A stretch of 64,000 bases of DNA, from positions 153,813,920 through 153,877,919 of the forward strand of contig OZ020267.1 in the NCBI GenBank assembly GCA_963971225.1. Reading direction: 5' to 3'. The stretch comes from Melieria omissa (lineage: Eukaryota > Arthropoda > Insecta > Diptera > Ulidiidae). A program made the translations under genes and the position numbers. Within the stretch, counting starts at the first letter, position 1; each line of letters opens with the position of its first letter. This document shows, in pieces, positions 36,775-50,669 of the stretch. The notes below the pieces were generated by a model, which was given only the letters and a program-made list of their open reading frames with translations, ran no database searches and was not told the DNA's origin.

Positions 36775-39700
36775 AACAAATTTTGCCTCTTTCCTCGAAA
36801 TGCTGCAAATTGCTTTATTTTTTAAATTTAAATTTTTGGTCTTCGACTTTTTATTTGTAAAGCTTTATATTTTTCTTAAACATGTATGAGTTATAAGTAA
36901 ATATTTGTCATATAATCTTGTAAGAGGAATCGAAACTCTGCATATTTTCACAATAATTCCTAGAAAAGTAATTTTGACTTCCCACTTAATTGTTTGTGTA
37001 CTTGAATTTTGTTCTCGGTTTAATTGTATCTCAGTTTTCCCCTTCCTCCACTCACTCCTTCCTTACTTACTTTTCACTACTGGCTCCCCTTGCTGTCTTT
37101 TTGCCAATTCCTCAATTCTCCTAGTCTGTCGCATATTTTCATCCTTGTCGTCGACTCCATTGCCAACGCTGCAGCTCATGTTTTCAATTTCAGTGCCGGA
37201 TTAACAGGGATTTCTCCACAATTCTCTCTGCGTCTCACGTCGACCCCGCCCCCCTCGCGTTCCACCAACACAATGTCAAATTGTCTTTTTCCACGCTTTC
37301 ACCGACGACGACAACGACGACGACGACATTTTCAATTAAAAAGGATAAGTCCAGGATTAAACGACTCACTCACTCCAGCTGCAACGCTTCCACTGTCTGC
37401 CACAGCCTCTCCAGCTGCACTTGGCCAAGCAGCGTGGAATGACAAAGCGTGGCGCACAATTTTAATTGCCAACGAAGCGCTGGCGAAATTGAGCAATTAA
37501 ACGAAATTAAGATTAAATTCAAGCGCACAAATTTCAGCAATTCGGCGCTGCCACCGGAGGTGCGCCTCAAAATCATCTACCAGTCGCTGCCGCAGGGCGC
37601 GTAAATCAATCACGTCGCGAGTGTCAATTGCCAACACCATCAATCAACAACTTTCAACGCGACACGTTTGGCCGGCGCGCAACTGGCGCGCGATCGGTTG
37701 AAGCTCAGCGCGGTGCGGTCATCCGCTCGATCGATCGGCTTGTTGTTTTTGTACTTGTAGTCGACACTTGTTTGGCCGCACCTGAGTGCGTCAATATGCA
37801 ATATGCAAATTGCGTTCGAATTGAAAACGAAGTGAGAAGAAACCAGTGCTGAAAATACATTTTCTTCAGATTCAACGCAGAACTGGCGTTGAGCTGCAGC
37901 GTCGCGTGCATCGAGGGGCGAGTTGGGGATTGCGATCCTGAGAGTCAAAATTGGCACTCTTGAGTTTTGGATCGGTTACTTTTGAAGATATCATTCGGTT
38001 TTGTAAAGGCGGCCTTGCTTAGCCAAACAGGTGCATGACAGGGAAGGGCGGGGGGCTTTCTATGCAGCTCCAACTGGCTGAGCAAGTTTCAACGGAATCT
38101 GCTGTGCAGTGTAATGGTGAGAAATGATTTAATTGTCTGCTCTTGCCAACGACTGTTATTAATTTTGCCTGCTCGGTTGCTGTTAGCATTTAACTTTTAA
38201 TTAAGCAAATAAATAGCTTGTATATTAATTAAAATCACAATTCTCTCTCACACCTTTTTCAATTTTGCCAACTTATCTAATGGTAAAAAACAACAACAAC
38301 ACCACCAACACCAACAATGACAATAATTGTTGGCAAAACTCAACGCTGCAACTAACAATGTTGTACATTGTTGTTGTTGTTATGTTAGTGTCATTGTCAG
38401 TGTAGTTGTTGGTGCTGGTTTTGTTATCGCCACAGTAGTAATTTCAGAGATTTTTGCCCGCCGGCCACTTGTTCGCGTCTGCAATTAAATTAATTTGCAA
38501 TTTATGAATTTAATCGAATTCAAATGTTGCCATTTTTGCCACTTTTGACATTTAACCGCATTTTTTTCTAGCTACATGCTGTCGTTGTTGTTGTTGCTGT
38601 TGTTTCGTGTTTGTATTTGTAGTTTTATGATATCACTGGCGTAGTTGTTTTTTGCTGATCTAAGTGTTGTGTTGATTTAATGGTGCAAAGTGTAGAAAAA
38701 ATTGGAGAAGCTATTACTTTGTTTCGGTAGTTTGTCGGTTACTTTTTGTTTCAATTTGTAATTTTTATGAAAGAATGCTCAAACAATGATAAAAGACCTG
38801 CAATCTAATTCAGTTTTGTCGAAACTTTATTTAAAATATTGTTGTTGTTGTTGTTTTCGCAAGTGTAGTACATTTTTTGGTACCCATTGCTCTCCCAAAA
38901 CATTTCAATTGAGCTCCGCTGTTTGACTTTTAGTACATTAAATGTAATTTGCCACAATGTTGTCGGTGCATCTGTGCACAATTTCCAAATATTCTGGCCT
39001 CATCAGATTAAGCACATTTCGAAACTGTTTTCCAAGCACAACCTCGACTCTCCTAATTGATTTTCAAATATACGAAATTCCCTCAATCAATTTCGCTGAT
39101 GGGCGCGTAATAAATTTTTAAATTTGAATGCGAGGACCACCACACGCAGAGCCGAAACGAGCCACAGCCACGTGCCACATGTAATCAAAAATCAAATGTT
39201 TGGACCACACATTGCCCGCCGAGTGCGTCCGGAAGACAGCCGCGCGCCGCTCTCACATCAACCGTAAGCGGCCATCTGAACAATCTGAACAGTTCGGCGA
39301 TAACACTAATGAAAATGCGCTTTTCAATTTTCCTAATTGCGCATTAGGCGAAGTGAAATCGTTGCCGTAAGCACAGCGATCGCTGCTGAAATATTCGGAA
39401 ATAATGGAAACGCTAAAGTGTGGAGCGCAAACTAGCTACGAAATCACCGCAAGAAAAATGGGAAAACATACATTTCCACCACCGACAATTCATTGAAAAC
39501 GTGCGGCAGACGCACAATCGGCGCCTAATGGCTGTGGGTGCTTCTCAAGTGCGGCTTCTGTTTATGGGCGCGTCAGCGATTGCGGCATCAGTGTAAGTGG
39601 CGCGATTTCGGTGGCAGCATGCGGCAATCCCCGCCAGCAGCTGCCAACGTTGGGAGCAGAACGTTCGTCTAAACGTTTTGTACAAATTATTTTGCTTGAA

Positions 39701-40079
39701 TATGAAATCAATTCAAAGAAATCACCCAAGCGGAGAAAGACGCACCGAACCTGACTTTTCAACGCCAATTGCTGCCGTTCTCCCCTCGCTGCGCATTGCT
39801 ATGCAAATATTGACTTGGTGTCGCCACCACTGCTCCACCTCGTCGTTTAATTTTTGCTGCAATTTAAATTATTTGCTTTTCTCAATTTTTGTTCTTTTCC
39901 TGCTGACGGTTTTGTTGTTGCTGTCGTTTCTGACTCGACATTTACGCACCACTGGGCAGCCATTAATTTTAATTTAAGCGACAAACAGCAAACAATAATT
40001 GTTACTTTCGTCCAATAGTGCGCACTGGATTTCAATTCGAAGGGGGAGGGGGTTTCGTACACCAATTTTGAGCTGAATA
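36775..40079. other. Intergenic DNA, no gene recognised
   Basis: Intergenic sequence with CGACGA runs near 37309-37329 and a patch of CAA/CAC repeats (38287-38318) facing TTG repeats (38360-38382), which together could form a weak hairpin. No convincing exon. Confidence 0.45.
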
Positions 40080-40087
40080 TCAGTTAA

Positions 40088-40248
40088 CAGCGGCGGATTC
40101 AGACAAATATTTCGGGAGGGGGGGTTTCAAAAAGTAATTCTTTAATATTCATAAAATGCCTTTTAACTTCTATGTAGTTTTAAAGTCGATCCTCATATTT
40201 CGGGGGGGAGGGTTTCAACCCCCAAAACACCCCCTGAATCCGCCACGG
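40088..40248. mobile_element. hAT-type MITE (161 bp)
   Basis: The ends CAGCGGCGGATTCAG and CTGAATCCGCCACGG are inverted repeats of the CAGTGGCGGATTCAG type usual for hAT elements. An 8-bp duplication TCAGTTAA lies at 40080-40087 and 40249-40256. The interior has G-rich and C-rich tracts near each end. It is non-coding, and the same family as the element at 61522-62630. Confidence 0.92.
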
Positions 40249-40493
40249 TCAGTTAAACAATGCGTGAATATTTAGAAGTGGTTTGAACCCTAAAACCCCC
40301 TTACGTGCTCCACTGCTTTCGTTAGTCGCCAACGCTTTGTAGCTACTGCTGCTGCTGTTGTTGTTATGTGTGTGTTGTCGTTGTTGTCTTTTTTTAGTAC
40401 CACAATTGCACAATCATTTTCAATTTACTGTCATTATGTGCAATTTGTCACCAAAGTGCGCCATCACACAACATCACCTACCCAATAACGCAA

Positions 40494-40530
40494 ACAACAA
40501 CAATAGCAACAACAACAACAACAACAACAT
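40494..40530 (+). repeat. (CAA)n microsatellite
   Basis: Interrupted CAA tandem repeat with one TAG unit. Confidence 0.88.
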
Positions 40531-42560
40531 CAACAGCAATTGGTCCGTGTACGCCGCCTGAAGTTGGTAGCAGTGATTGTCGCTTTATTGTTGCCACCGT
40601 TTTTCTGCTGCCCCAAAGCACCACTGCTCCTCACTGCCGCGGCACCCCCTCTTCCACCAACCTTCTTCACTCCGCTGCAACTCCAGCGCGACGGCGGCGC
40701 TTCCACATTATTTATTTACATTTTTGTATTTGTTGACGACTTCGTGACGAAAAGTGATTGAAAGTAAACAACACGAGCACAACAGCAACAACAACAACAC
40801 TAAGCGACAAGTGTTGTGTGCTTGTGGAACCGTTTTAACCGGCGCTGCGGCTTCTTCTGTCCAACCAACGTTCGGCTTTCTGTGTGTTAAATTGGCCAAT
40901 TGCGGTCGCAATATGCGAAACAATTTAATTCAATTAAATTTGCTGTTGTTTCTTTTGTTATTGTTGCTATTGTTACAGCATTGGTTGTTGGCACGGCGAT
41001 TTAAAAAGTACTTTTAGCTATTTTTGGGCGCAAACAGTAACATGCGAACAGGTTCATTTGTATGAGGAGACTTTTGATTTGAGTCTAGAAAAGATTATAG
41101 GAAAACCTGATCTTTAAGTTTTCTAGTTTAAAACATATTTGAGCGCATTTTGCTCTATAAAAGTGATTTAACAGTTCTTGTTGTTCAACTTTTGCAATCT
41201 TTCTTTTCACAATTTGCGGCTAATCGCCAACTTATTGCGAATTCAAATTCATTCAATTGCGTCTTTGTGGGAATTGCGCAGCACCGCAGTGAGTCATTGC
41301 AGTTCGTTCACCTGTAACTAAGCGCACGATTCGGCCCCTAGGCAACGCTCACGTGAAATCATTGTGCGCTGTCGAAATTTCAACGCACCAAATGCCAGCA
41401 CTCAATTTTTGATTTATTGCCAATTTCAATTAGCAAACGAAGCAACAAAGTCGGGCGTCAGCTGCCTAAGGAGCGAGCGGTCCGTGCGGCAAGTAAGCAA
41501 ATTAATCACAAAGTAATTGCAAAAGTCGTCTGCCATTTGCTTGACGAGCATGTAAAGACGTCGGAGACAAGTGGACACAGCGAAGGACAATGTTAAAAAG
41601 CTGCCAACAAAATCAATTATGTTGTATGCAACAATTAGCAGCGGACACAACGACCCGGTACCAGCAGCAGTATTTGGTACTGCGGCAACAAAAACCGGCG
41701 GCGAGTGGCACCAGCAGCTTCGACCAGCCAATGGCCTGGAGGCACACAACACATGCCACGCTCTGGCGACAGCAAAGTTGCCTCGTTTGTGCTCCACTTT
41801 CGACTCTGAATGCCAGCGCTAGTGTTGTTTGTTTGCGTTTGCGCCGACTTATGCAAACAGTTGCAATTGTAACAACGCAACAACGACAAAAACAGTGCAT
41901 CATCAGCATAATTGTGACAGTTTGTGACACGCATTTGTGCCGCACCGCAAACTGCCAGCGTTGTACGGCAATGCGTCAATAAAAAATTGGCAAAAACAAT
42001 GACTTTCAATGAAAATCCATCACGAGGCGAAAGGCGAAGCATAGAAGATGCAAACAATTTTGTTTGTGTCTTGAGCAACAATTTGACACAAATCGATTGC
42101 GTATTAAGAGCGCATTTTGTGGCAAGCAACTCGCTTGAAAGAAAAAACAAAAACAAAAAACAATTACAGCAGCTGCTGGCGCGTGCACTCACACACTCAC
42201 ACACAGGCAGCAACGATGATCGCATTGGTGCGACGTGATAGTGTACACTAAAACCACAAACGCTGTCACAATTTGACATTTAACATTGTTAACGTTGACA
42301 CTTTACCACAAACAACAACAATACGAATAACAACGACCATTACATTGATGATCGTGTTGCATGATGCGACAGCTCCGAGCGCCTTCTAGTGGCAGCCTAG
42401 TGATCGCTGATCAGTTTCCCCCCTCTCCACTGCCACACATTGCCATTTAGCGTATTGTCGCACGTTGTCGCACACAAACACACACACACACAACAGATAA
42501 ATTCAAATGTGACAAATACAACAACCGGCCGAACCACCTAACACATCGTATGCCTGCAAA

Positions 42561-42587
42561 GCAACAACAACAACAACAACAACAACG
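42561..42587 (+). repeat. (CAA)n microsatellite
   Basis: Uninterrupted CAA tandem repeat of about nine units. Confidence 0.88.
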
Positions 42588-43295
42588 AAGGCAACTGGCA
42601 CCAGATCAGTGGCAGCAGCCACCACATTCATTGATGCCGCTTGACTTTTCTCGTATGCACGTTTGGCTGACGAGCTGCCGCTTATTTATAATTCATGCTG
42701 GTGCTCCCTCCGTCGCCGACGGTCGATCGCAGCACTGCTGCGCCAACGATCTTGTGTGAATGATGAGCAAATTTATCGCACCCATTGTGTCTGGTGGCCG
42801 GGCGCAAGGGATTTGTGTCGGTGGCCGCTGCTGCTCCTTGCGATTGTCAAAGTGTTTTTGCTTTTGCTGTTGCTGTTGTTGTTGCTGCGAGTAGCGCGTG
42901 TGTGGCCCTTCAATTTGATCAGCTCGTTAGATGCTGAGTGGCAGCTTGGCTGGAGCGAATTGGCCTCGCTGTCACACGTCACTGTTGCGGCAATGTTGCA
43001 GTCGGTGTCTCGCAGTGCAGTCGCTGCTGTGATAGATGTGTGATTTGACAAGCATTTAATTATTTTTGCGTGAATGCGATCATGAATGATGCTCAACTGT
43101 GCGTCAACCTTCTGCGCCTCAGGCGTTGTTGTTGTCGTTGTCGATGTCACACAACAGTTTGTGACGCATGTAAATTATTTTTAGCGATACATGATGCTCA
43201 TTGATAATTTTTGACGCCTAGTTCTCGTGAAAGAAGAAAAGAAGTTTTCGTGGAGAAAGTTTACGGAATGAGAGACCGACTGGATGAGCTGCTCA

Positions 43296-44482
43296 CAGTG
43301 GCGCACACAGGTTGGGGGGGGTTTGGGGTTCAAACCCCCCCGAAATATTTTTAAGTTAGTACAGAAATTTAATTTAAAACCGTCGCATTTAATCATCAAT
43401 AACACCAGTTGACACAAAAAATTCACATAAAAGAAAGTGTTTTCTAGACTAACAGCCCAATTCTGTTCAATAATATAATATAATAATTTCAAAATTACTT
43501 CTTTAATTTGTTGACAATTTGACAACAATCGCATATTCACATTATGTTAAATTAACATTTTACTTTATCAATGTTGCATCAGAATGCCAACAAAGCTTTT
43601 GCTTGCGAAAAATCTTGGCAAAATACCTTGATAAAAAATTTGTCAAGAATACACAGAATCAGGCTGTAACTTTGGGCCGCTGAACACGAAACTGAAGATC
43701 AGAACAATTTTGTGAGAAGCGTTTTGAAATCTTCGAAAAACCAGTTTTTACCCTGTTGTTTCAGTTATGAGCACATATCTCGTAAACGAACCATCCGACT
43801 AACACAAGATGTCCGTCGGTCAGAAGATAATACCTTAGCTTTTCCAGAGATATACAGATTGTTCAAATCAGATTAGATTTGGCGAAATTACTGACGATGA
43901 AAGTTGTAAAAAAGTAAATTTTTCGACCATTTTCAAAAATCATAAACTTCTGAATGTTTTTTTATAGATAAAATAAATTATTTCCGTTTGTTTCAAAACC
44001 TACAATGAAAAATATATTATTTGTGCAAATATTAAGCCTACCATCAATGGAATCGAAAGAAAAATTACAAAGTGATGGACTGAGTGAAAACACCAACTTT
44101 ACATTTATTACACCGTGACCCATCCAAATGTTGATATAGGCGTGAAACTATAGGTCATTTACTTGGCGTAGTTAGTTTTTCAATTTCTGACCTGAAAACT
44201 TTCTTAAAGGACTTTCAAATTTTAAGAACATACAAATATTGTTTCAAATATTTGCGGTTGTGCAATAATGAAGATATGGGTATCAAATAAAAGTAAAAAA
44301 TTGTCTCCTTTTAAATCAATTTTCTATTTTGAACTTTCAGGACCAAAATATGTCAGGTAGGGGGAAACATACATGTTTTGGATCTCAGTCTGTAGATTCC
44401 TACATTTAAATTTTATTCTATTTCAAAATTCTCAAAAAAGTTAACCGAAACCCCCCGAAATAAAATCCTGCGTGCGCCACTG
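43296..44482. mobile_element. Non-autonomous hAT element (1187 bp)
   Basis: The ends CAGTGGCGCACACAGG and CCTGCGTGCGCCACTG are inverted repeats. A perfect 8-bp duplication GCTGCTCA lies at 43288-43295 and 44483-44490. Subterminal G-rich and C-rich tracts resemble those of the short hAT MITEs at 40088 and 61522, so it may be their longer relative. No transposase or zinc finger could be read in the AT-rich interior. Confidence 0.93.
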
Positions 44483-44490
44483 GCTGCTCA

Positions 44491-47400
44491 TAATAATGAT
44501 GCCTCAGGCAATCGATGCAAGACATGCGAATTAGCACTAAGATAGTCTGGGTGCTCGATATTCAGGATCTTCAACTATTTCTATTTTATTTTGGTATGGC
44601 ACAGTCACAGTAAAAATCTTGTAAAGCCACTTCTTCTTACAGACATCCATTGAAATTGCTCGCTGCACGGAAGAGAATGTTGCGAATGTTAAGCAAATAT
44701 TTGAGCTTAGCACATTCATCTCAGATATGAGTTGGCTGAGCTGTGTGGTGCAGACTTAACGCCACACACACTGATTGCCACAAAGCTGGCGTCGCTGCAA
44801 CATAAAAGCTGCCACACCACCATCAGCCAGGAGTGACCAGTTCTTTCAATTGCCACGAAGGCGCGTGTGTGGCATGAATGGCAAAAGTTGCTGTAGGTAG
44901 CAACTGTGGCGCCATGCTGCCAGATGGTTAAAACTTCGCACTAGTAGAAATTCTGTACTTGATACTAAAACATCTGCTGGTGCGTTGCTTGGCGTTGGTT
45001 TACTAATAACTCGACTTGAATACTCGACATTTTGATTATTCGAGCAGCGCACTCTTCTGACAAATGAATTTAATCTGGCAACACTCTTTGCTAAAAGCAT
45101 CAAATGTTGTGGTCTGAATGAAAGTATGATTAGTTGTGCAGGAAATACAGCGCATTCGTCGAAGGGAAACTACACGTTTGCAGGCAAAGAGTTCGACATT
45201 AAGGTGCAACACGCCGAGTGGCCACGGAATTCAAATAAACCAAACACGTTCTCGACGATAACATCGATGCTTTACAAGTGAAAAAGAAGAGCAAATGGCC
45301 GCAAACTAACAACTTCATTTGCCACACTCGCGAGTGGGCTAAAAGAAAACGTCAGCCTTGGCCTCAGCCTGCAACATGCCAGATCGACTTTCGCGTAGCG
45401 GAAGCTGTGAGCGGCAGCGACGTTTTCGAATAGCATGCAGTCAGAGCCTAATTCGAGGCCAGAAAGCACACACACACACACATACGAGCGGGAGCGCAGT
45501 GTGCCTGTAGACCGCGAGAAGGATCGCCGATTTTGCGAGCGGTGAGAGAGACGAGTCGCGCCTCATAAATAAAGTTGGCTCCTAATTTATCATCGTTCTG
45601 GGGTTTATTTAAAATTGCATGCAATTTTTTTGTTGTGTTTACCTTTTATCAAGCTGGCGAGTAGGCCGCAGTGTAGCTCAGGTCCACTGTTGTTGCTGCA
45701 GCTGCCTGGCGCTGGCGTCCGGACCACAGCCAACGATCACCGACAACAAACGGGCAGCGCTGTTGTTATTGTTGTAATTTATATGTATTGAAAATCTAAA
45801 CTTGTATGCACAATGGGTGGTGAAACTTGAAGACGCCACTTAATTACCCGGAAGAGTTAGTGAAAGACTTGTTGCCATTCGGTTGCCACAACTTGGGCCG
45901 CGCCACACTGCCGTCCGGCGGTGGCCAAGGTGAGTGCGGCGCGCTGGTGATTTAGTGGGAATGCGTGTGGCAACAAGATGTTGGTGGGCTGTCGAGTTGC
46001 ACGGCCGCTCGTCTGTGTGTGTGGATGCGTTGCGCTGGCAGCGACGGTGTGAGTTTCGTTTTTAGGCTTATGACACCTCATAAAGTTGTCAAAATGCGTT
46101 CGTGAATGACACGGCGAAGCGGCGCTGAAACGGGGGCTGCAGTTTAAATTGTTCAAAATTGCAACAACAATGCATTTTTTGGGTGTGTAGCCTTTGAGGA
46201 GGAGGTATTTATGCCTCGAGTTTCAAATATTTTAAGATTTACATTAAATATTTTTTGTATTTCGTTTGAAAATAGATTGAAAAATGTTTGTAGCGAACAG
46301 TTTTGAAAATATTTCGTTAGTTCGCACCCCCACCACACCGTTGGCGTGTTGGCAAGTTTGCGTGTCGCCAACGATCTGCCGCTGCCGCTGCTTCCAAAGC
46401 AACAACACTGCAATATCGCAGCGCGTTCATCGGCCGTATAAATCAACTAGAATTTTAGTAATAATTCAGCGCTCGCTTAAGCAAACCCCAACAACAAAAA
46501 CAACAACAGCAAGCTGACAGTGGGGCGTCGAGGGAAAATCGCGAACCAAGGCGCGATCGTGTTGACTACAGCATTCACGCCTGGCTTGCGCAGACGGCAA
46601 CAATCGCTGGCAAACCCGAGTGCAACTAATAAAAAATATTGAGCCTTGCAAAAAAGCGGCCCGAGTTCGATTACTAAATGGCGTTATGTTGCTGACACGC
46701 ATGGGGGTCGCGCAGTCGGCGCAGCGCCGCCAGCGGGCACTGTGCTTGCGACACGCGCCAGGTCCGGCAATGTTGCGGCCGGAGGATGGCGACAGGCGAC
46801 AGGGCGGCCAGTGCAATGCGCAAGCGCGCAGATCGCCATAATTAATAAAGCGCGTCGCGACTGAGCCCGAAGCCGGTGCCGAACCAGGAGCTCAGGTTGT
46901 GCAGGCGACAGTTTACATTCTTGCAGCCGCAAACACCGAGAACCAACAAAATGCGCGGCCGCATGAATTTTTACGATTAATCAAGCGCACAGCAGCGCAA
47001 CAACGCGCTGCCGCAGTGGTTTTGCTGCGCGGAGTTTCGCATGTGGCGGAATGTAGGCACAACTGGCGTGGCGGTTGAGCCGTGTGGTTTTGTCGTTGTG
47101 GCTCCTTGTCGACGTCACGCTGTGAATTTGACACTCAGCTTATAATGTAATGATTTAGTTGCGCATTAATAATTAACGTGTTTTGCGCTTTTTATTCCAC
47201 TGTCCACAGGCCACTCGTCTCCTGCGAAGCTGCGACATGTTGCTGCAGCTTAAACTTGAAGCGCAGATCACTCGAAGAGTAGTGCAGCTTCACTCTTGGT
47301 GAGTCATAGCCACCTGCACCGCGAACACTCAGTCCCAGCCCAAGTCAGCTTTTGAAAGTTTCAAGTTTGAAAACGTTTTGGGTTTTGAATGGTTGTGGCT

Positions 47401-50351
47401 GTCTATGTGTGTGTGTGTGTCGTACCGCTCTATAATTAAGTTTTCTGCGTTAATTATTGTGATGAGCGCACTAAATTAGCGGCTACGGCTAATTGAAAGT
47501 CAGCTGAAATCTCGCACGGCCAAGCACCAAATCACCGACTGGCTACCCATTTTTTCGGCCAACTCCAACTCCAACTCTACTTGTCTCGCCCTGCTGCCTG
47601 CTGCCGTCCCTTACAATTTCATTATTTTGCTGGCGACTCCTTCTGTTTTGTGGGGTGTGGCTTTTGAAAGTTAACAGTTAATATTTCGTATCATTGTTGT
47701 TGCCAGCTCTGTGTTTCGGCATTCGGGCTCAGTGTAATTCCGGTGTTAATTTGTGCGCGCCATCAATCACAGGAGAGCGGGAATGATGAGCCGAGCAGAA
47801 GGTCTGTGGTGAATGCTTCAAACGGTGTGGTCCCGGTGCTCGAGCCAATCAACCGCGCCGCGTTCGGCAATCAAGCGCTGGAGATGAAGATTTATTTCGC
47901 TACATCTACTAAGTTTGTGTGTGTGTGTGTGAGAGTGTGAGGTGTTTAGGCGTTTTAGGCGGTTCCGAGCGGTTGGTGTGTGAATCGTTGGAAATGGCTC
48001 GAGGGCTGGCGAAATATTTGAAAAGTGTGGGAAAAACAACGAAGCACTTCATTAGGCTCCGAGGAATTATTAAATATTAATTAATTAGTAATTAATTTTT
48101 ACAAAAGCAGAGATTAGTTCTCACGATTTCAGTAGTGAATTCAAAATAAATCTTCGCGTCAAGTTTTCGTTTCGACTTTGGTTTTTGTAAACTACTATTT
48201 TCCAATAAATTATGGAATAATCAATCGCTGTAGACGTTCAATGAATGCGATAATCTGTTGTCGTCAGGGTCGTTGCTCTTATCAGTGCCACTTAAGCGGG
48301 CACAACGATCCCGTCAACACTTCTCTAAGCCGCTTTCAAACACCGCTCGCACTCTCTGACGCCGCCGCGTGCTGCTGCCAACGCACTTAGCGGCGGCACC
48401 TCAGAAGGTCAACCACCACTTTTCACTACACTCTAATCGCCTCTAATTTGACAGATTTACATAAGGATTTAATACGAAAACACCAACAACACGACCCACA
48501 TTATGCAAGTCGGAGTGGAGTGGAGCTGAAATTCCGTTGAATGGCTTAGAGCGGCAGGGGGAACAAAACCATTGAACCACACATATACCGACAGCAGACA
48601 AGCAGCCGCACGATTGACAGTCGACTGTCAAATGTCACTCAAGCAACATTTCAAGATTTAAACACACTCGATGTCGATGGGGAAGGGAAGAGCGAGAAGG
48701 ACAGTGTTAAGGCAGGATTAGCTGCAGCAAATTGGTAATACAACACTTAACGGCGTTTTAATGGCATGGAAAACAGACAAGGGGTGCCTGGGGGGGGCTC
48801 CTAAGTCCAACGAGCAGCTTAAGTAGATCGCTCCGGCCCGAGAAAGCAAAGCAATTGCCAAGCTGATAAAGCAGCGCAGTCCAACAAAAACTCAATGGCG
48901 ATGAAAAATCAACAACATAATTCAAGTGTCAATGACGTTGTCAGCAACAATAGCAACAACAACTTGAACAAAATCGATTTGAGGCAAACGGGGAAAAGTG
49001 GCAGTTGACCAGCGTTGCGTAGTAGATACAAACATATGTGCGGCCGAGAAGGGGGTCAGCGCTGGCGATTTTCGATTTCAACTGCTTAATGCTTGATTTG
49101 GAATTCTCTGTTGTTGCATTTTAGCTTTTCTCGTTTTTTTTTTTGTATTGACAGCATAAAGGCGACGATGTAATTCACACTTTTGTCACGGACAGTTAAG
49201 CGGCACAACGTAATCAACAACATCAACAGCAGCAAAATCACCAGCAGCACCCACAACAACAGCAACAACAAAGCGTGGCAGCATTGAAACGGATATTGAT
49301 GACAAAATGTTGCACATTAAGTCATTCAATTTGAAAAGTTGCGCATCTGTGACGATTTCGTGCGCAAAACAACAACTTTTCGAGGGCCCAGCCGGCAACT
49401 GTGTGGAAAAAAGTCGAAAAAAGCAGCAACAATTGCTGGCAGGAACAAAAGGGGGCCGCAAAAGGGTTTGGCAGTCAACAACTGTCACATGGCGCGCAAA
49501 TCCATTTGGAGTGTGGAGAGGGCGTTCGACTGGGCACAGTTGTCTGCCGTTGCCGACTTCATTATTTCGTTTGAGTCATTAGGCAACGAAATTGCCATAA
49601 AGTTCACAATGCCAAGTTCTGCTGCCACTGGCATTGTTGTTGTCCATAGTGCTGTGCCAGTGTCATTTGGCTGATGACATTATAGAGCAACGCCAAAGTC
49701 GGATGCGCTTGATTGCTTGACAACACTGCGGCCCAGGCGGAAGTGTGGACGCACCTTGGCGCGCTTTGTGCCGACGCGCCAAAGGTCAGTGCGGTGCGAA
49801 TCGATGGCGCACTTCTGTCAAACGCTCGTTGCTCGAACGCATCGACATAAAACGCTGCGAAACGCTAATATTGACGCGTTAGCGTCCGCGCTGCTTTTCA
49901 CTTCGGCATTGCTGTAATTTATATTTAATTTCCAATGACATTGTTGTTGTGCCATTGTTGTTATTTAACCCTTCTCTGACTATTCAGTGTGTTTTTATTT
50001 ATGGTGTTTTTCGCTATTGACTGCTGCGCCGGCCGGCCGACTGAGCTGTTGAAGCGTGGCAATCATCGGTGGCAAATTGAAAGCGTTAATGATCTTCGAT
50101 TTCACCCTCAGATATTCTCCTCAAATAACAACGCATTGAGATGAGTTATTCGTTATTCGATGAGTGCGTTGAATTACCGTAATGTGTGGAACATTTTTCA
50201 GAAATGAAATTACACGCCAAAGTGCTTATTGAATAAGTGATCGCTCGAATTGCAATGTAATCGTTTTTATTCGAGAGAAACATTCATCTGAAGGACTCAA
50301 TTCGTCCAAAGAGTTGGAATGGCTATGAAACTATAAAGGTCCTTCGATGTA
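44491..50351. other. Intergenic DNA, no gene recognised
   Basis: Intergenic sequence with CA/GT runs (45467-45482, 47406-47420, 47917-47933) and a CAG/CAA-rich patch (49216-49270). A lone TTAACCCTTCTCTG at 49965-49978 resembles a piggyBac-type end but has no partner. Open frames lack recognisable features. Confidence 0.45.
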
Positions 50352-50355
50352 TTAA

Positions 50356-50665
50356 CCCATTCAATACTGCGGGGATATATAAGTCCCAGATAATGTTCAA
50401 AAATTTCAGGAGCGAAAAGTATTCGCTTTTAAAGTGCTGGATGAGACTAAACAGTAGTTTGTAGTCAGTACTTCACATGACGTGTTTTGGTTAGCATAAC
50501 CTAACTAATTCATACTTGGTATACGTTCAGAAGTGTAAGCGTGCTCTTTGTGCATAAAAAAAAAATAATCTGAAATTATGTAAACATGTTCTTTTACTTC
50601 TTTACAGCACATTTAGTTCAATTATACAGAAATATCTTCCCTGGCCAAAAGTCGTATTGAAAGGG
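50356..50665. mobile_element. TTAA-flanked piggyBac-type MITE (310 bp)
   Basis: The left end CCCATTCAATACTGC and the complement of the right end CCCTTTCAATACGAC are inverted repeats (12 bases, one mismatch). TTAA duplications lie at 50352-50355 and 50666-50669. Ends of the CCC...GGG type with a TTAA target are the signature of piggyBac-superfamily elements. Non-coding interior. Confidence 0.85.
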
Positions 50666-50669
50666 TTAA

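Larger units (their letters stand above)
40257..43287. other. Intergenic DNA, no gene recognised
   Basis: Intergenic sequence notable for CAA repeats (40494-40530, 42561-42587) and TTG/CTG-rich patches (42858-42890). The longest open frame (minus 42279-41635) is Cys/Ser-rich with no domain and overlaps frames on both strands. Confidence 0.45.

Noticed and set aside
41635..42279. 214-codon open frame, minus strand
   Set aside because: Cys/Ser-rich, no domain, overlaps long frames on the other strand and in other frames; expected by chance in stop-poor GC-rich DNA.
49965..49978. TTAACCCTTCTCTG, resembling a piggyBac-type end
   Set aside because: No matching inverted partner with GGGTTAA was found; the nearest GGGTTAA at 50663 pairs better with 50356.
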